DNA of 64,000 nucleotides, from contig JAZLLT010000065.1 of NCBI GenBank assembly GCA_045598325.1, forward strand, positions 1 to 64,000, in the 5' to 3' direction. A program made the translations under genes and the position numbers. The notes under the pieces were generated by a model that searched no databases, had not been told where the DNA came from, and was given only the letters and a program-made list of their open reading frames with translations. Every line of letters begins with the position of its first letter. Within the stretch, counting starts at the first letter, position 1. Below are positions 52,247 through 61,632 of this stretch, piece by piece. This stretch comes from RUG14130 sp045598325. GTDB taxonomy: Bacteria > Bacillota > Clostridia > Christensenellales > Aristaeellaceae.

Positions 52247-53400
52247 TGCCCTCCGACCTGCTCAGGCGTCTGGGGCAGATGAGCGCGTCCTCCCCCGTTC
52301 AGCCGAAACCCGCCGTCAAAAGCCCGAAGTTATACGAGTTCTCGGTAAAAGCGGACGAAGGGCTATACTCGCTCCACAAAGACGCACTCCTGCGCATGGG
52401 CTTTACGGGAGACACCTTCGACATCACCAAAGCCCTTTTCATCGACACGGAGACCACGGGTCTTTCGGGCGGAGCGGGTACGGTGGCATTCCTCGTGGGC
52501 TGCGGATTCGTGGACAAAGACCGCTTCACCGTCCGTCAGTTCCTGATGCCGGATTATTCCGCGGAGCCGGAAATGCTCTGCTGCCTTCGGGAACTTCTGA
52601 ACGGATACGATACCCTCGTTACCTATAACGGCAGACGCTTCGATATCCCCCTGCTGTCCGACCGCTTCATCATGAAGCGCATGGACAGCGATATCTCGGA
52701 GAAGGATGGGCTGGACCTGCTTTATCCCGCGCGGAAGGCGTGGAAACTGCGGCTCGGCTGCTGCAGGCTCTCCTACATCGAGAGTGCCATCCTGGGCATG
52801 CCTGAACGCGACGATATTCCGGGCAGTGATATTCCCGCGCGGTACTTTGAAAGCGTGAAATCGGGCGATGAGAGCCTTCTCATCGATGTCATAGAACACA
52901 ACCGTCAGGACATCGTGACGCTCACGACCCTGCTTGTGAAACTCGACGGCATCTACCACGAGCCCGAGAAAGTGCGCGAGCAGTTGGACGAGTATTCGCT
53001 GGGGCGCACATTCGAGCGTCAGGGCGAAGTACGACTCGCGCGCACGATGTACACGCTCGCGTCCGTTCCCCGCCCCGTACGGTACATAAACGACCTGAAA
53101 GGCGAAAAATACGCCGGCGAAGCCAATTTCAGGCTCTATCTCATCCTGCGCAGGAACGGCGATTACGAGGGATGTCTGAAGACGCTGGACAACATGATCC
53201 GGCGCCGTCAACTGGGCATCGTCCCCTATGTGGAAAAATGCAAGGTGCTGGAGCACAAACTGAAACAATACGAAGAGGCGTACGCCATCGCGGAAACGCT
53301 CCTCGGAATGTCCCTGACCGATGAGGAAAGGGCGGCCGTTGAGAAGCGCAGAGACCGCCTACAATTGAAATCAATACAGCGGAGGAAAACCAATGTTTGA
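52246..53400 (+). CDS. YprB-type RNase H-like (DEDD) exonuclease with TPR-like C-terminus
   Basis: The 384-residue protein has a DEDD fold: motif I LFIDTETTGLSGGAGTVAFLVG, motif II VTYNGRRFDIPLLSDRF and motif III EHNRQDIVTLTTLL, all acidic residues in place. The C-terminal third (about 265-375) is helical and TPR-like. Bacillus YprB is the named relative; its substrate is not settled. ATG 52246 overlaps the trkH stop (TGATG), with GGAGG nine bases upstream. Confidence 0.9.
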   Translation: MPSDLLRRLGQMSASSPVQPKPAVKSPKLYEFSVKADEGLYSLHKDALLRMGFTGDTFDITKALFIDTETTGLSGGAGTVAFLVGCGFVDKDRFTVRQFLMPDYSAEPEMLCCLRELLNGYDTLVTYNGRRFDIPLLSDRFIMKRMDSDISEKDGLDLLYPARKAWKLRLGCCRLSYIESAILGMPERDDIPGSDIPARYFESVKSGDESLLIDVIEHNRQDIVTLTTLLVKLDGIYHEPEKVREQLDEYSLGRTFERQGEVRLARTMYTLASVPRPVRYINDLKGEKYAGEANFRLYLILRRNGDYEGCLKTLDNMIRRRQLGIVPYVEKCKVLEHKLKQYEEAYAIAETLLGMSLTDEERAAVEKRRDRLQLKSIQRRKTNV

Positions 53401-54154
53401 AAATCTGAAAATCAATCTGACCGCGCGCAAAGCCTATACCGCCCATGTGAGCGGAAACCAATTGATCGACAAAGGTCAGGTCGCCGAAGCGAAAGCAAAG
53501 CACGAAGAAGCGCTGAAACTGTATGAGGAAGCTTACAAAGGCGGCGTCCGCGATTCCAAGATCCTGATGGCGTACGCGGTGCTGCTCATGCGTTTTGACC
53601 GTCCCGAAGAGGCCCGCGATCTGCTGCGTCTGTGCGAAAACGACAGGAGTCTCGACGCCGCCTCCCGGAAGCAGATGCGCGTGAATTACGCCGTTTGCCA
53701 GTGGAAACTGGGCGAACTGGACAAGGCCATCGAAAACATGGAAATCGCGGCGTCCAACGGCAAAACTTCCATGATGTATATCACGCTTGGCTATTTCTAT
53801 GTGGAAAAAGGCCGTGAGACCGGCGATTTCAGCAAAGCCGAGGAATTCAACAAGGAAGCCCTCGAATACGATGAAGAGGACGCGGGCATTCTGGACAACA
53901 TCGGTCAGATGCACTACTTCAAGGGCGATCACGACACCGCCTATGAGTGGTTCGCGAAGGCATACAGACAGAAGAGCACGCAGGTCGCCACCTGCTACTA
54001 CATCGCTTCCATCAATCTGGAGCGGGGCAATCTGGAAAAGGCTAAGGGCTTCATCGACAAGTGCCTGGAAGGCAACTTTTCCGCCCTCGCCACAATTAAG
54101 CGCGAGGACGCGTACGCGCTGAAAGCGGAAATCGAAAAGGCCATGATGGGCTGA
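53393..54154 (+). CDS. tetratricopeptide repeat protein
   Basis: The 253-residue soluble protein consists of about five TPR-like helix pairs (AEAKAKHEEALKLYEEAYKG, GELDKAIENMEIAASNG, FSKAEEFNKEALEYDEEDA, GDHDTAYEWFAKAYRQ, GNLEKAKGFIDKCLEG). It probably mediates protein contacts. It overlaps the exonuclease gene by eight bases and is last in the operon. Confidence 0.88.
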   Translation: MFENLKINLTARKAYTAHVSGNQLIDKGQVAEAKAKHEEALKLYEEAYKGGVRDSKILMAYAVLLMRFDRPEEARDLLRLCENDRSLDAASRKQMRVNYAVCQWKLGELDKAIENMEIAASNGKTSMMYITLGYFYVEKGRETGDFSKAEEFNKEALEYDEEDAGILDNIGQMHYFKGDHDTAYEWFAKAYRQKSTQVATCYYIASINLERGNLEKAKGFIDKCLEGNFSALATIKREDAYALKAEIEKAMMG

Positions 54155-54171
54155 AAATCCGGTATCAAATG

Positions 54172-54204
54172 AAGAAAACCTCCCGTACGGGAGGTTTTCT
54201 TTTT
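54172..54204. terminator. bidirectional terminator between convergent operons
   Basis: A 14-pair inverted repeat centred on 54186/54187 with five Ts on the plus side (54200-54204). It ends the TPR-protein operon and, on the other strand, the nitrilase-GDPD gene whose stop is at its edge. Confidence 0.92.
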
Positions 54205-55798
54205 AGATGCCGAGCGTATCCTTGATGCGCTGGTAGTCGTTTGTCAGCAGGCAATCGACGCCGCGCTCCATCAGTTCCTTTGCTTCCTCCGGATCATCCG
54301 ACCAGAAGCAGTTGAGGATGATGCCATGGGCTTTCGCCTTCGCGATCATCTCGTCCGTAAAGTAGGGTTTGAATAACTGCACACGGTCGATGCCCAGCTC
54401 GATGGCGCGGTCGACGATGCGGAAGTGCTCGTTGTTCTCACCGAGGCAGCGGTCGATGTCGGGGGCGAGGCGGTGAAGTTGCTTCTGCATCTCGTCGTTT
54501 TCCGTCATGAAATACATATAGCGGCGGTTGTCGTACTTGTCGATGAGGGCGATGATCTTTTTCAGGAACTCCTCACTCACAGGCTCATGGATGTTCGCGC
54601 ACTTGATGTGGGTGTTCATGATGACATGACCCGCGAACTTTTTGAGGATATCCTCGAACTTCACGATGTGAAGTCCCTTGTACTTTTCGCCGAATTTGGA
54701 GCCGAAATCCAGTTCCATGAGTTCCGCGAGCGTCTTTTCATACACTTTTCCGCTGCCGTCGGAGACGCGGTCCAGCGTGGGATCGTGGATGGAGACGATC
54801 TCGTGGTCGACGGTCTCCCACAGATCGAACTCGATCTCCTGCGCGCCCAGCGCGACGGCTGCGCCGAAAGCGGGCATGCTGTTTTCGGGAGCGATGGAAT
54901 TGAAGCCTCTGTGGGCGCAGATGCGGGGATAAGGCATCGTGCGGTTATCGGGCACGATCGCGCTTCCCGCGGCGCGGTACTTCCATGGACGGCGCCCCTT
55001 TTCCGTGTAGTCGTGGTGCAGTCCCACGGGATTCAGATAGCCCATGGGCTTCAGATATTTCTTGTAAGGATCGAATTCAAAGGTCTTGAAGCCGACCTCG
55101 TTTTCGAAAAGGCACAGCACCTTTCCGTCCGGACCGACTGCCATGGAGGAGCCCGCCGTGGGGCTGTCTTCTCCCAGAGAAACGCCGCTGCGCAGCACAT
55201 ACGCGCCCGTGGAATAAGCGGTAAAGCGGCAGTTGATCATGGCGGCATCGTGGGTGTCGCTCCTCTGCTGGGCGCAGCCGATGATCACATGGGGCTTTTT
55301 CTGGGCGATGTGGGACAGCGCCTCGTAGAAATAGAAGTCGTAGCAGGTGAGGAAAGCGAACCGGATGCCTTCCATCTCGATGGTCACGGGCTCGGAATAC
55401 TCGTAGGTATAGTCGCTCTTCAGTTTGAGTTTCGTGACCTCGCCGGGTGTCAGGTGCTGTTTCAGATACTTGCCCGCGAGGGCACCGTTTCTGTCAAAAG
55501 CGAAAGTGGTATTGGCGTACACGCCGCCGAGGTCATCGGAAGCGTTCACGAACACCATCGCTTTGCAGCGCGCCGCGGTCTCGGACGCCTTGGCAAGCAC
55601 CCGCTGCGTGGTCTTTTTGACGGTCTGCTCAAACTCCTCTTTCGTGGCGGGCGCGAAGGGCACATCCGTGCTCTCGGGCAGTACGATGAGATCGAGACTT
55701 TCATCGCAGGCGTCGAGGGCTTTCAGCGTTTCCTCGATGCCTTCTTCATAGTTCGTTTTATCAAGAAAAAAACGGCTCTGATAAATCGCGGCTTTCAT
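54203..55798 (-). CDS. carbon-nitrogen hydrolase fused to glycerophosphodiester phosphodiesterase
   Basis: The 531-residue protein has two full enzymes in one chain. Residues 1-270 are a nitrilase-superfamily domain with the Glu42 (LPESTD), Lys113 (YLKQHL) and Cys152 (LTCYDFYF) triad. Residues 290-531 are a GDPD barrel with His296 (CAHRGFNSIAPENS), Glu321/Glu323 and Asp325 (EIEFDLWE) and His338 (SIHDPTLDR). The linker is only about 20 residues. The N-terminal half may free ammonia from an amide or acylated amine, the C-terminal half may cut a glycerophosphodiester; a joint substrate is inference. No signal peptide. ATG 55798 has AAGAGGG upstream. It is last in the esterase/PurO-like operon. 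Confidence 0.88.
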   Translation of the reverse strand: MKAAIYQSRFFLDKTNYEEGIEETLKALDACDESLDLIVLPESTDVPFAPATKEEFEQTVKKTTQRVLAKASETAARCKAMVFVNASDDLGGVYANTTFAFDRNGALAGKYLKQHLTPGEVTKLKLKSDYTYEYSEPVTIEMEGIRFAFLTCYDFYFYEALSHIAQKKPHVIIGCAQQRSDTHDAAMINCRFTAYSTGAYVLRSGVSLGEDSPTAGSSMAVGPDGKVLCLFENEVGFKTFEFDPYKKYLKPMGYLNPVGLHHDYTEKGRRPWKYRAAGSAIVPDNRTMPYPRICAHRGFNSIAPENSMPAFGAAVALGAQEIEFDLWETVDHEIVSIHDPTLDRVSDGSGKVYEKTLAELMELDFGSKFGEKYKGLHIVKFEDILKKFAGHVIMNTHIKCANIHEPVSEEFLKKIIALIDKYDNRRYMYFMTENDEMQKQLHRLAPDIDRCLGENNEHFRIVDRAIELGIDRVQLFKPYFTDEMIAKAKAHGIILNCFWSDDPEEAKELMERGVDCLLTNDYQRIKDTLGI

Positions 55799-55809
55799 AT
55801 GCATCCCTC

Positions 55810-56523
55810 TTATCTTGCCAGATTGATGATCCTGCTGACGGCGCGGTGGGTTTCGATATCCACGCATCGCGCCCACATGGAGACGCGGGCATCCGGACGC
55901 AGATTTTCCCACACATCCGCCACCACATCGAAGATGGAGAGTCCCAGTTCCAGACGGATGGGCTCGCCCGTGAACGCCTGCTCGGGCGTGGTGCCGTAAC
56001 TGAATCCGTATACGAAATATCCGTTTCCGGGCTTGATGTCGCCGTAGGAGAAGCAGGAGCGCACGGTGCCGCTGCCGTCTTCCTCGGCACAGCGGATGAC
56101 AGAAAGTTCAAATGCGGGCTTTCCGTCCACGATGTCCGCAAGAACGGTGAGGCGCGGCGTATACAGCGGCGCATCGTCAAGGCAGCCGAGATGTCTGACC
56201 GCGGTGGGCAGGCTGTGACCGGCGATAAGGCTGTCAAACACCTGCTCGGAATGATTGCCGTTGCAGACAAGGATCTTGTTTTCGAAGGTCAATACGGGCT
56301 GGTAAAGCACATTGCCCGCCTCGCTGTCGGCAAGCGCGGAAAGAGTTTTGAGCAGCACTCCCCCGCCGTCTTCGATGAGGACGCGGTTCTTCTCATCCTG
56401 CCCGAACGCGCAGGTGTAATAGACGGTCACGATGCTGCTGCCGTCATTGCTGAGCCCGCAGATGATGCCCGTACCGGGATATTGGTTTTGGCGGATCGCC
56501 TCCGCCAGAGATAATCTACGCAT
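55810..56523 (-). CDS. PurO-like IMP cyclohydrolase family protein
   Basis: The 237-residue protein matches the archaeal-type IMP cyclohydrolase family: NQYPGTGIICGLSNDGSSIVTVYY, NRVLIEDGGGV and NGNHSEQVFDSL. PurO closes the purine ring to IMP in archaea, while bacteria normally use PurH. No other purine synthesis gene is adjacent; its neighbours are two esterases and the nitrilase-GDPD fusion, so the role here may differ. It lies nine bases after the second esterase gene with GAGG before the ATG. Confidence 0.85.
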   Translation of the reverse strand: MRRLSLAEAIRQNQYPGTGIICGLSNDGSSIVTVYYTCAFGQDEKNRVLIEDGGGVLLKTLSALADSEAGNVLYQPVLTFENKILVCNGNHSEQVFDSLIAGHSLPTAVRHLGCLDDAPLYTPRLTVLADIVDGKPAFELSVIRCAEEDGSGTVRSCFSYGDIKPGNGYFVYGFSYGTTPEQAFTGEPIRLELGLSIFDVVADVWENLRPDARVSMWARCVDIETHRAVSRIINLAR

Positions 56524-56532
56524 GTTTTCTCC

Positions 56533-57333
56533 TCAATTGAGTATGTCTTCCTGCGGTTTCAAATTCAAAAACGCAAGGAAGTGCTGAATATGTTCGTCCC
56601 AGTATTCCCATGAATGGACACCGTGGTCCTCTTCGTACACATAGGAATAGGGATTGCCTTTGAGGCTTTCAAAAAACTCTTTCGTTTTCAAAGCGGAGCC
56701 GAGGATGAAATCTTCACTTCCGCAGGTATGATAGATGCGGGGCAGCGGACATCCGCTTTCGAGGTTGCTGAGAGCCGTGCCGTACACATCTTCTTCCGTT
56801 CCTTCAAGCACGCGGTTCCCGAAGAGCATCTCCCTGCGTGCCTTCTGCCGGGGCGTGTTCTCCGCGGCGGGGTTGTTGTTGATGCAGCCGGCGGAGAGAC
56901 AGCCGATGGCGGAGAACCGATCAGGATTGCTGAGACCGATCTTCATCGCACCCGCGCCGCCCATGGAAAGACCGGCGATGTAGTTGTCTTCCCGCTTGTC
57001 GCTCAGCGGGAACATTTTCTGCATCATTTCCGGAAGTTCTTTGGAAATGTAGGTATAGTACCGTGCGCCGTGCGCCATGTCGGCATAGGAGGACAGATGT
57101 CCCGCGGGCATCACGACCGCCAGACCGAGTTTTGCGGCATAGCGCTCGATGGAGGTACGGCGCAGCCAGATGGTCTCGTCATCGCTCATGCCGTGGAGCA
57201 GATAAAGGGTCTTGAATTTCTCATCGCCGCTCACTTCGGGTTTCCCCATGCGGCTGCGCTGGGGGATCACCACGACCACGCTCGCCCACATGCCGAGGGA
57301 TTCGGAAAAGATCTCGGTGTTGAACAGTGCCAT
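56533..57333 (-). CDS. alpha/beta hydrolase, esterase D-like (second tandem copy)
   Basis: The 266-residue cytoplasmic hydrolase is of the putative esterase family (EstA/tributyrin esterase type). The nucleophile serine is in IAGLSMGGAGAMKIGL, the oxyanion region in LYLLHGMSDDETIWLRRTS, and the histidine in DHGVHSWEYWDEHI. It is a clear paralog of the gene just upstream (one base after its stop), so the pair arose by tandem duplication. Confidence 0.92.
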   Translation of the reverse strand: MALFNTEIFSESLGMWASVVVVIPQRSRMGKPEVSGDEKFKTLYLLHGMSDDETIWLRRTSIERYAAKLGLAVVMPAGHLSSYADMAHGARYYTYISKELPEMMQKMFPLSDKREDNYIAGLSMGGAGAMKIGLSNPDRFSAIGCLSAGCINNNPAAENTPRQKARREMLFGNRVLEGTEEDVYGTALSNLESGCPLPRIYHTCGSEDFILGSALKTKEFFESLKGNPYSYVYEEDHGVHSWEYWDEHIQHFLAFLNLKPQEDILN

Positions 57334-58122
57334 TTACCGTGCCTCCTTCCCGCTTATCGGCAGCCAGGACAGGACCGTTTGGATCTTTTCGTCCCAGTAT
57401 TCCCAGCGGTGATCGCCGTTGCTTTCTTCATAGGTGAGGTCGAAATCGAGCCCTTTGAGCAGGTTGCGCATGCGCACATTCTGCCAGTACAGGAAATCCT
57501 GTATGCCGCACCACATATACAGACGCGGCTTGACGGGGGCGTTTTCCAGTTTTTTCGCAAGGGCAAACAGGTCGTTGCCGCTTCCGCGGATAGCAGAGGG
57601 AGCGCCGAACACATTGACCGCTTCGTCATCGGAGCCCGCCTTTTCAAACAGTTCCGCCACATCCACCGCCCCCGAAAGGCTCGCGGCGCAGGCATACTGT
57701 TCTGGCAGGGTGAGCGCCATCTTCATGGCGCCGTAACCGCCCATGGAAAGTCCCGCCACAAAGGTGTCTTCGCGCGCGGTGGAAATATTGGGAAAGAAAC
57801 TTTTGACGATGATGGGCAGTTCCTCGGTCATGTAGGTGAACCACTTGAAGCCGTACTTCATGTCCGTGTACCAGCCGCGCTGGGTCTCCGGCATGATGAC
57901 GGCCAGCGGTTTGCCCGCCGCGTAGCGCTCGATGCTCGTGTGCCTCTGCCAGATGGTATAGTCGTCGGACAGACCGTGGAGCAGGTAAAGCACCTTCCAC
58001 TTGCCTTTGTCCGAATTCCCGTCCATACCGATGGCGCCCTTCCCGGGCTCCGGAAGGAGCACATTCATGTGGGTACACATTCCCAGCACTTCGGAGAAGA
58101 AACTCACCTGCAAAAATGCCAT
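57334..58122 (-). CDS. alpha/beta hydrolase, esterase D-like (first tandem copy)
   Basis: The 262-residue hydrolase has VLYLLHGLSDDYTIWQRHTS, the nucleophile in VAGLSMGGYGAMKMAL and the late NGDHRWEYWDEKIQ with the histidine. No signal peptide. It likely removes short acyl groups, such as acetyl groups from sugars. It lies eleven bases after the HtrA-like gene, with GGAGG before the ATG. Confidence 0.92.
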   Translation of the reverse strand: MAFLQVSFFSEVLGMCTHMNVLLPEPGKGAIGMDGNSDKGKWKVLYLLHGLSDDYTIWQRHTSIERYAAGKPLAVIMPETQRGWYTDMKYGFKWFTYMTEELPIIVKSFFPNISTAREDTFVAGLSMGGYGAMKMALTLPEQYACAASLSGAVDVAELFEKAGSDDEAVNVFGAPSAIRGSGNDLFALAKKLENAPVKPRLYMWCGIQDFLYWQNVRMRNLLKGLDFDLTYEESNGDHRWEYWDEKIQTVLSWLPISGKEAR

Positions 58123-58133
58123 AGTTGCCTCCG

Positions 58134-59228
58134 TCAGTCGATCATCTGCAGCGTGACCTTCACATCCAGCGTTTCGACGCGGGTGAGCGGTTCGCCGTTT
58201 TTGTCAAAGTATCTGGCGATGGTCAGGGTGAAGGATTCACCGGCTGCCAGTTTGTCGATGATTTTGGTGTATTCGCGGAAAGTGTACACGCGGGTGCCGT
58301 TCACATGGGTGATGACATCGCCCACGCGCAGACCGGCTTTCGCGCCGCTGCCGCCCTTTTCGACCGACTCGATTTTGAGACCGGCGGGCGGGAAGTTCTT
58401 GAGTGCCTCTTCGGGGCCTTCGTTGTCCACGACGCTGACGCCGAAACGGGGACGGTTGTACACGCCCTTGTCGATGATGGCGGTGGCGATGGTCCATGCG
58501 GTGTCAATGGGAATGGCAAAACCGAGGTTTTCGTAAATCTCCATCTGCACGCCCTTGTCGGACTCATAGTTCACATACATATACTTCATGTAGGGGATGC
58601 CGATGATCTCGCCCTTCAGGTTCACGAGGGCGCCGCCGCTGTTGCCGGGGTTGATGGCAGCGTCGATCTGGATGAGGTCCACGGCTCGGCTGGATTCCAT
58701 GTCCGCGTCATTGCGGTTGATGCCGCTGACGATGCCGCAGGTCAGGGTGTTGTACATGGCGTCGCTGTCCAGAGGCGTGCCGATGACGGCGATGATGTCA
58801 CCCACGCGCACGGAGGCGGAAGAACCGATGGTCACGGGCTTGAGTTCCAGTTCATCCTCGCACTTGACGACCGCCACATCGCAGGCTTCGTCGCCGCTGA
58901 TTAAGAACACCTCGTGAGTGCTGGCATCGGGCATGATAATTTCCAACTGATCACAATCCTCGATGACATGGTAGTTCGTCATAAAGTAGCCGCCTTCCTT
59001 GACATAGACGGCGCTTCCGAATCCGTCATACTCTTTGCTGACCGTGTCGGTCTTGGCGTCCCACATCATGGAATAGCGGGCGAGCACAACGACGGAGGGC
59101 GAAACCGTCTCGTAGATGTCGGGCAGAGGATTGTAGGGCAGGGTCGCCAGCGTTTCGGCGGCTTCGGCTCCCGCAAAGGATGCCAGCAGGGCTGCGATGG
59201 TCAGGATGATCGCGATGACTTTCTTCAT
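58134..59228 (-). CDS. HtrA/DegP-like S1C serine protease with PDZ domain
   Basis: The 364-residue protein has a Sec signal peptide (about 1-24), a trypsin-like domain with His87 (TNYHVIED), Asp117 (EACDVAVVK) and Ser197 (INPGNSGGALVN), and one PDZ domain (about 260-350, KIESVEKGGSGAKAGLRVGDVI). It degrades or refolds damaged exported proteins. ATG 59228 has GAGG upstream; the ATG at 59243 overlaps that site. It follows mutS2 by 18 bases. Confidence 0.93.
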   Translation of the reverse strand: MKKVIAIILTIAALLASFAGAEAAETLATLPYNPLPDIYETVSPSVVVLARYSMMWDAKTDTVSKEYDGFGSAVYVKEGGYFMTNYHVIEDCDQLEIIMPDASTHEVFLISGDEACDVAVVKCEDELELKPVTIGSSASVRVGDIIAVIGTPLDSDAMYNTLTCGIVSGINRNDADMESSRAVDLIQIDAAINPGNSGGALVNLKGEIIGIPYMKYMYVNYESDKGVQMEIYENLGFAIPIDTAWTIATAIIDKGVYNRPRFGVSVVDNEGPEEALKNFPPAGLKIESVEKGGSGAKAGLRVGDVITHVNGTRVYTFREYTKIIDKLAAGESFTLTIARYFDKNGEPLTRVETLDVKVTLQMID

Positions 59229-59246
59229 TGACTTGTACCTCATTGT

Positions 59247-61622
59247 TTATTTCAAGGTGACGATGGTGACGCCGTCTTCGCCTTCGCCGTACTGACCCAG
59301 ACGGAAGGACGCCACATCCTTGGTTTGTTTGAGTGCCTGATGCACCGCGTTTCTGAGCGCGCCGGTGCCTTTTCCGTGAATGACGGATACATTCTTGAGT
59401 TGGTTGAGCCGCGCGCTGTCAAGGAACAGTTCCATCTGCGTCAGGGCTTCCTCCACCGTCATACCGCGCAGGTCACATTCCATCTCCGCCCGGCGTGGGC
59501 CTACGGAAACCATGGTCTTGGGCGCGGTGCGGGGCTCGTATTTGCCTTTCTTGGCGGGCTTCGGCTCTTCCCTCGCCCTGCGGACTTCGGTGATGTTTAC
59601 CTTGGTCTTGATGGGACCCGCCTGCACGCTCATCTCGCCCTTGTCATCGGGAACGGAGAGGACCGTCGCCACGGTGCCCAGGCGGAGCAGTTCCACCCTG
59701 TCCCCCACTTTCAGGTTCACGGGCATCTCGTTTTCGCCCTGCTCCACGGCTTTCACCGTGTCGGTCAGATCGTCGATGCCGCCCTGCAGGGTCGCGCGCA
59801 TGGCATGCAGTTCGTGCTCCTTGATCGCCATACCGGACTTGGCCTTTTTGAGTTCGGAGATGATCTGCTCGCTGTCCCGCTGTGCCTTGGAGAGCACCTT
59901 TTTAGCTTCCTCCTTAGCCTTTTTCATCATGTCATCCCGCTGGGATTCCAGTTCGCGGCGGGCCTTGTCCATTTCGGCACGGATTTTCTGGGTCTCGATA
60001 TGGGCTTCCTCCGCCAATTTCCGTTCCTTTTCGGCGATCTGGCGGTGATATTCCGCGTTGGCGATGACATCCTCGAAGCGGATCTGATTTTTGGAAAGGC
60101 GCTCGGAGGAAGATGCGATGATGTGCTCGGGAAGTCCCAGTTTGCGGCTGATTTCAAAGGCATTGGATTTGCCGGGTACTCCGATGGAGAGGCGGTAGGT
60201 AGGCCGCAGGGTCTCCACATTGAATTCCACAGACGCGTTCTCCACACCTCTGGTGGAAAGGGCAAACGCCTTGAGTTCGCTGTAATGGGTGGTGGCGAGG
60301 GTGGTGACCTTCATGGTGAGCAGGTGTTCCAAAATGCTCATGGCGAGCGCCGCGCCCTCCGTGGGATCGGTGCCCGCGCCCAGTTCGTCGAACAGCACCA
60401 GCGAAGAGGGCGTCACATTCTCCAGGATATACACGATGTTGGTCATGTGGGAGGAGAAGGTGGACAGACTCTGCTCGATGGACTGCTCATCGCCGATGTC
60501 CGCGAACACCTCGCCAAACACGGAGACTTCGCTGCCGTAATTGGCGGGGATCTGCATGCCGGACTGCGCCATGAGGGTGATGAGACCAACCGTCTTCAGC
60601 GTCACCGTTTTGCCGCCCGTGTTGGGTCCGGTGATGACGAGGGTGGTGAATTCCTTTCCCATCCACAGATCTGAGGGCACCACCTTCTCGGGATCGATGA
60701 GCGGATGGCGGGCGCGCATCAGGTTGATGCTGCCTTTATCGTTGAGTTTGGGCGGTACCGCCTTCATTTCGCGTCCCATGTAAGCCTTGGCGAAGATGAG
60801 GTCCAGTTCCGCCATGATGTCCAGAGACTTGGCGATGAGCGGCGCGTCGGGCGCGAGGCGGGCGGTGAATTCGGACAGGATCCGCTCAATCTCCTTTTGC
60901 TCCTTCATCGTCCACTCTTTGAGTTCGTTGCCCGCTTCCACCACGCTCATGGGCTCGATGAACAGCGTGGAACCGCTGGCGCTCTGGTCGTGCACGAGTC
61001 CCGGCACGAACTGGCGGCACTCGGCTTTGACCGGGATCACATAGCGCCCGTTGCGCACGGTGACCAGCGTGTCCATGAGGTATTTGGACATGGACGCGTT
61101 GTGCAGGTAGGAATTGAGTTTGTCCCGCACGCGGTCGTTGATGGTGCGGATATGGCGGCGGATGTCGTACAGGTCCTTGCTGGCGTGGTCGCTCATCTCG
61201 TCTTCGGAAATGATGGCGGCGAGGATGTCCTCCTCCAGCATGCGGTTGGTGGCGATGCCGCTGGCCATTTCGCTGATCATCGCGGTGTCCGCACGCTCTG
61301 TCACGAGGGCGCGGCGGGCATTTCGGCAGGCGGAAAGGACGCCCGCGACTTCGAGCAGCGCCTTCATCGTGAGCACGCTGCCCATCTGTGACAGGCGCAG
61401 ATACTCGCGGATATCCCTGAACGCGCTCATGGGATTGCCGCCCGTGTAGGCGATGATGCTGATGGCTTCCTCCGTCTGCTCCTGCAGGCGTTCCACCTCA
61501 CTCAGCGTGTTGGCGGGCACGAGTTCCAGAGTCCTCTGCTTGCCCATGTCCGACACGGCATAGTTGCTGAGCATCGACAGAATCTTGTCGTATTCCAGCA
61601 CTTTTCTGTATTTTGCGTTCAT
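59247..61622 (-). CDS. mutS2: MutS2 (endonuclease/ribosome-rescue ATPase with Smr domain)
   Basis: MutS2 suppresses recombination in some bacteria and splits collided ribosomes in Bacillus. The 791-residue protein has the core and clamp domains, the ATPase (TGPNTGGKTVTLKTVGL, LFDELGAGTDPTEGAALA, TTHYSELKAFA), a long coiled coil (about 510-630), a KOW-like part, and a C-terminal Smr nuclease domain (CDLRGMTVEEALTQME, VIHGKGTGALRNAV). It lacks MutS domain I, as expected. Confidence 0.96.
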   Translation of the reverse strand: MNAKYRKVLEYDKILSMLSNYAVSDMGKQRTLELVPANTLSEVERLQEQTEEAISIIAYTGGNPMSAFRDIREYLRLSQMGSVLTMKALLEVAGVLSACRNARRALVTERADTAMISEMASGIATNRMLEEDILAAIISEDEMSDHASKDLYDIRRHIRTINDRVRDKLNSYLHNASMSKYLMDTLVTVRNGRYVIPVKAECRQFVPGLVHDQSASGSTLFIEPMSVVEAGNELKEWTMKEQKEIERILSEFTARLAPDAPLIAKSLDIMAELDLIFAKAYMGREMKAVPPKLNDKGSINLMRARHPLIDPEKVVPSDLWMGKEFTTLVITGPNTGGKTVTLKTVGLITLMAQSGMQIPANYGSEVSVFGEVFADIGDEQSIEQSLSTFSSHMTNIVYILENVTPSSLVLFDELGAGTDPTEGAALAMSILEHLLTMKVTTLATTHYSELKAFALSTRGVENASVEFNVETLRPTYRLSIGVPGKSNAFEISRKLGLPEHIIASSSERLSKNQIRFEDVIANAEYHRQIAEKERKLAEEAHIETQKIRAEMDKARRELESQRDDMMKKAKEEAKKVLSKAQRDSEQIISELKKAKSGMAIKEHELHAMRATLQGGIDDLTDTVKAVEQGENEMPVNLKVGDRVELLRLGTVATVLSVPDDKGEMSVQAGPIKTKVNITEVRRAREEPKPAKKGKYEPRTAPKTMVSVGPRRAEMECDLRGMTVEEALTQMELFLDSARLNQLKNVSVIHGKGTGALRNAVHQALKQTKDVASFRLGQYGEGEDGVTIVTLK

Positions 61623-61632
61623 TTTTCTTCCT

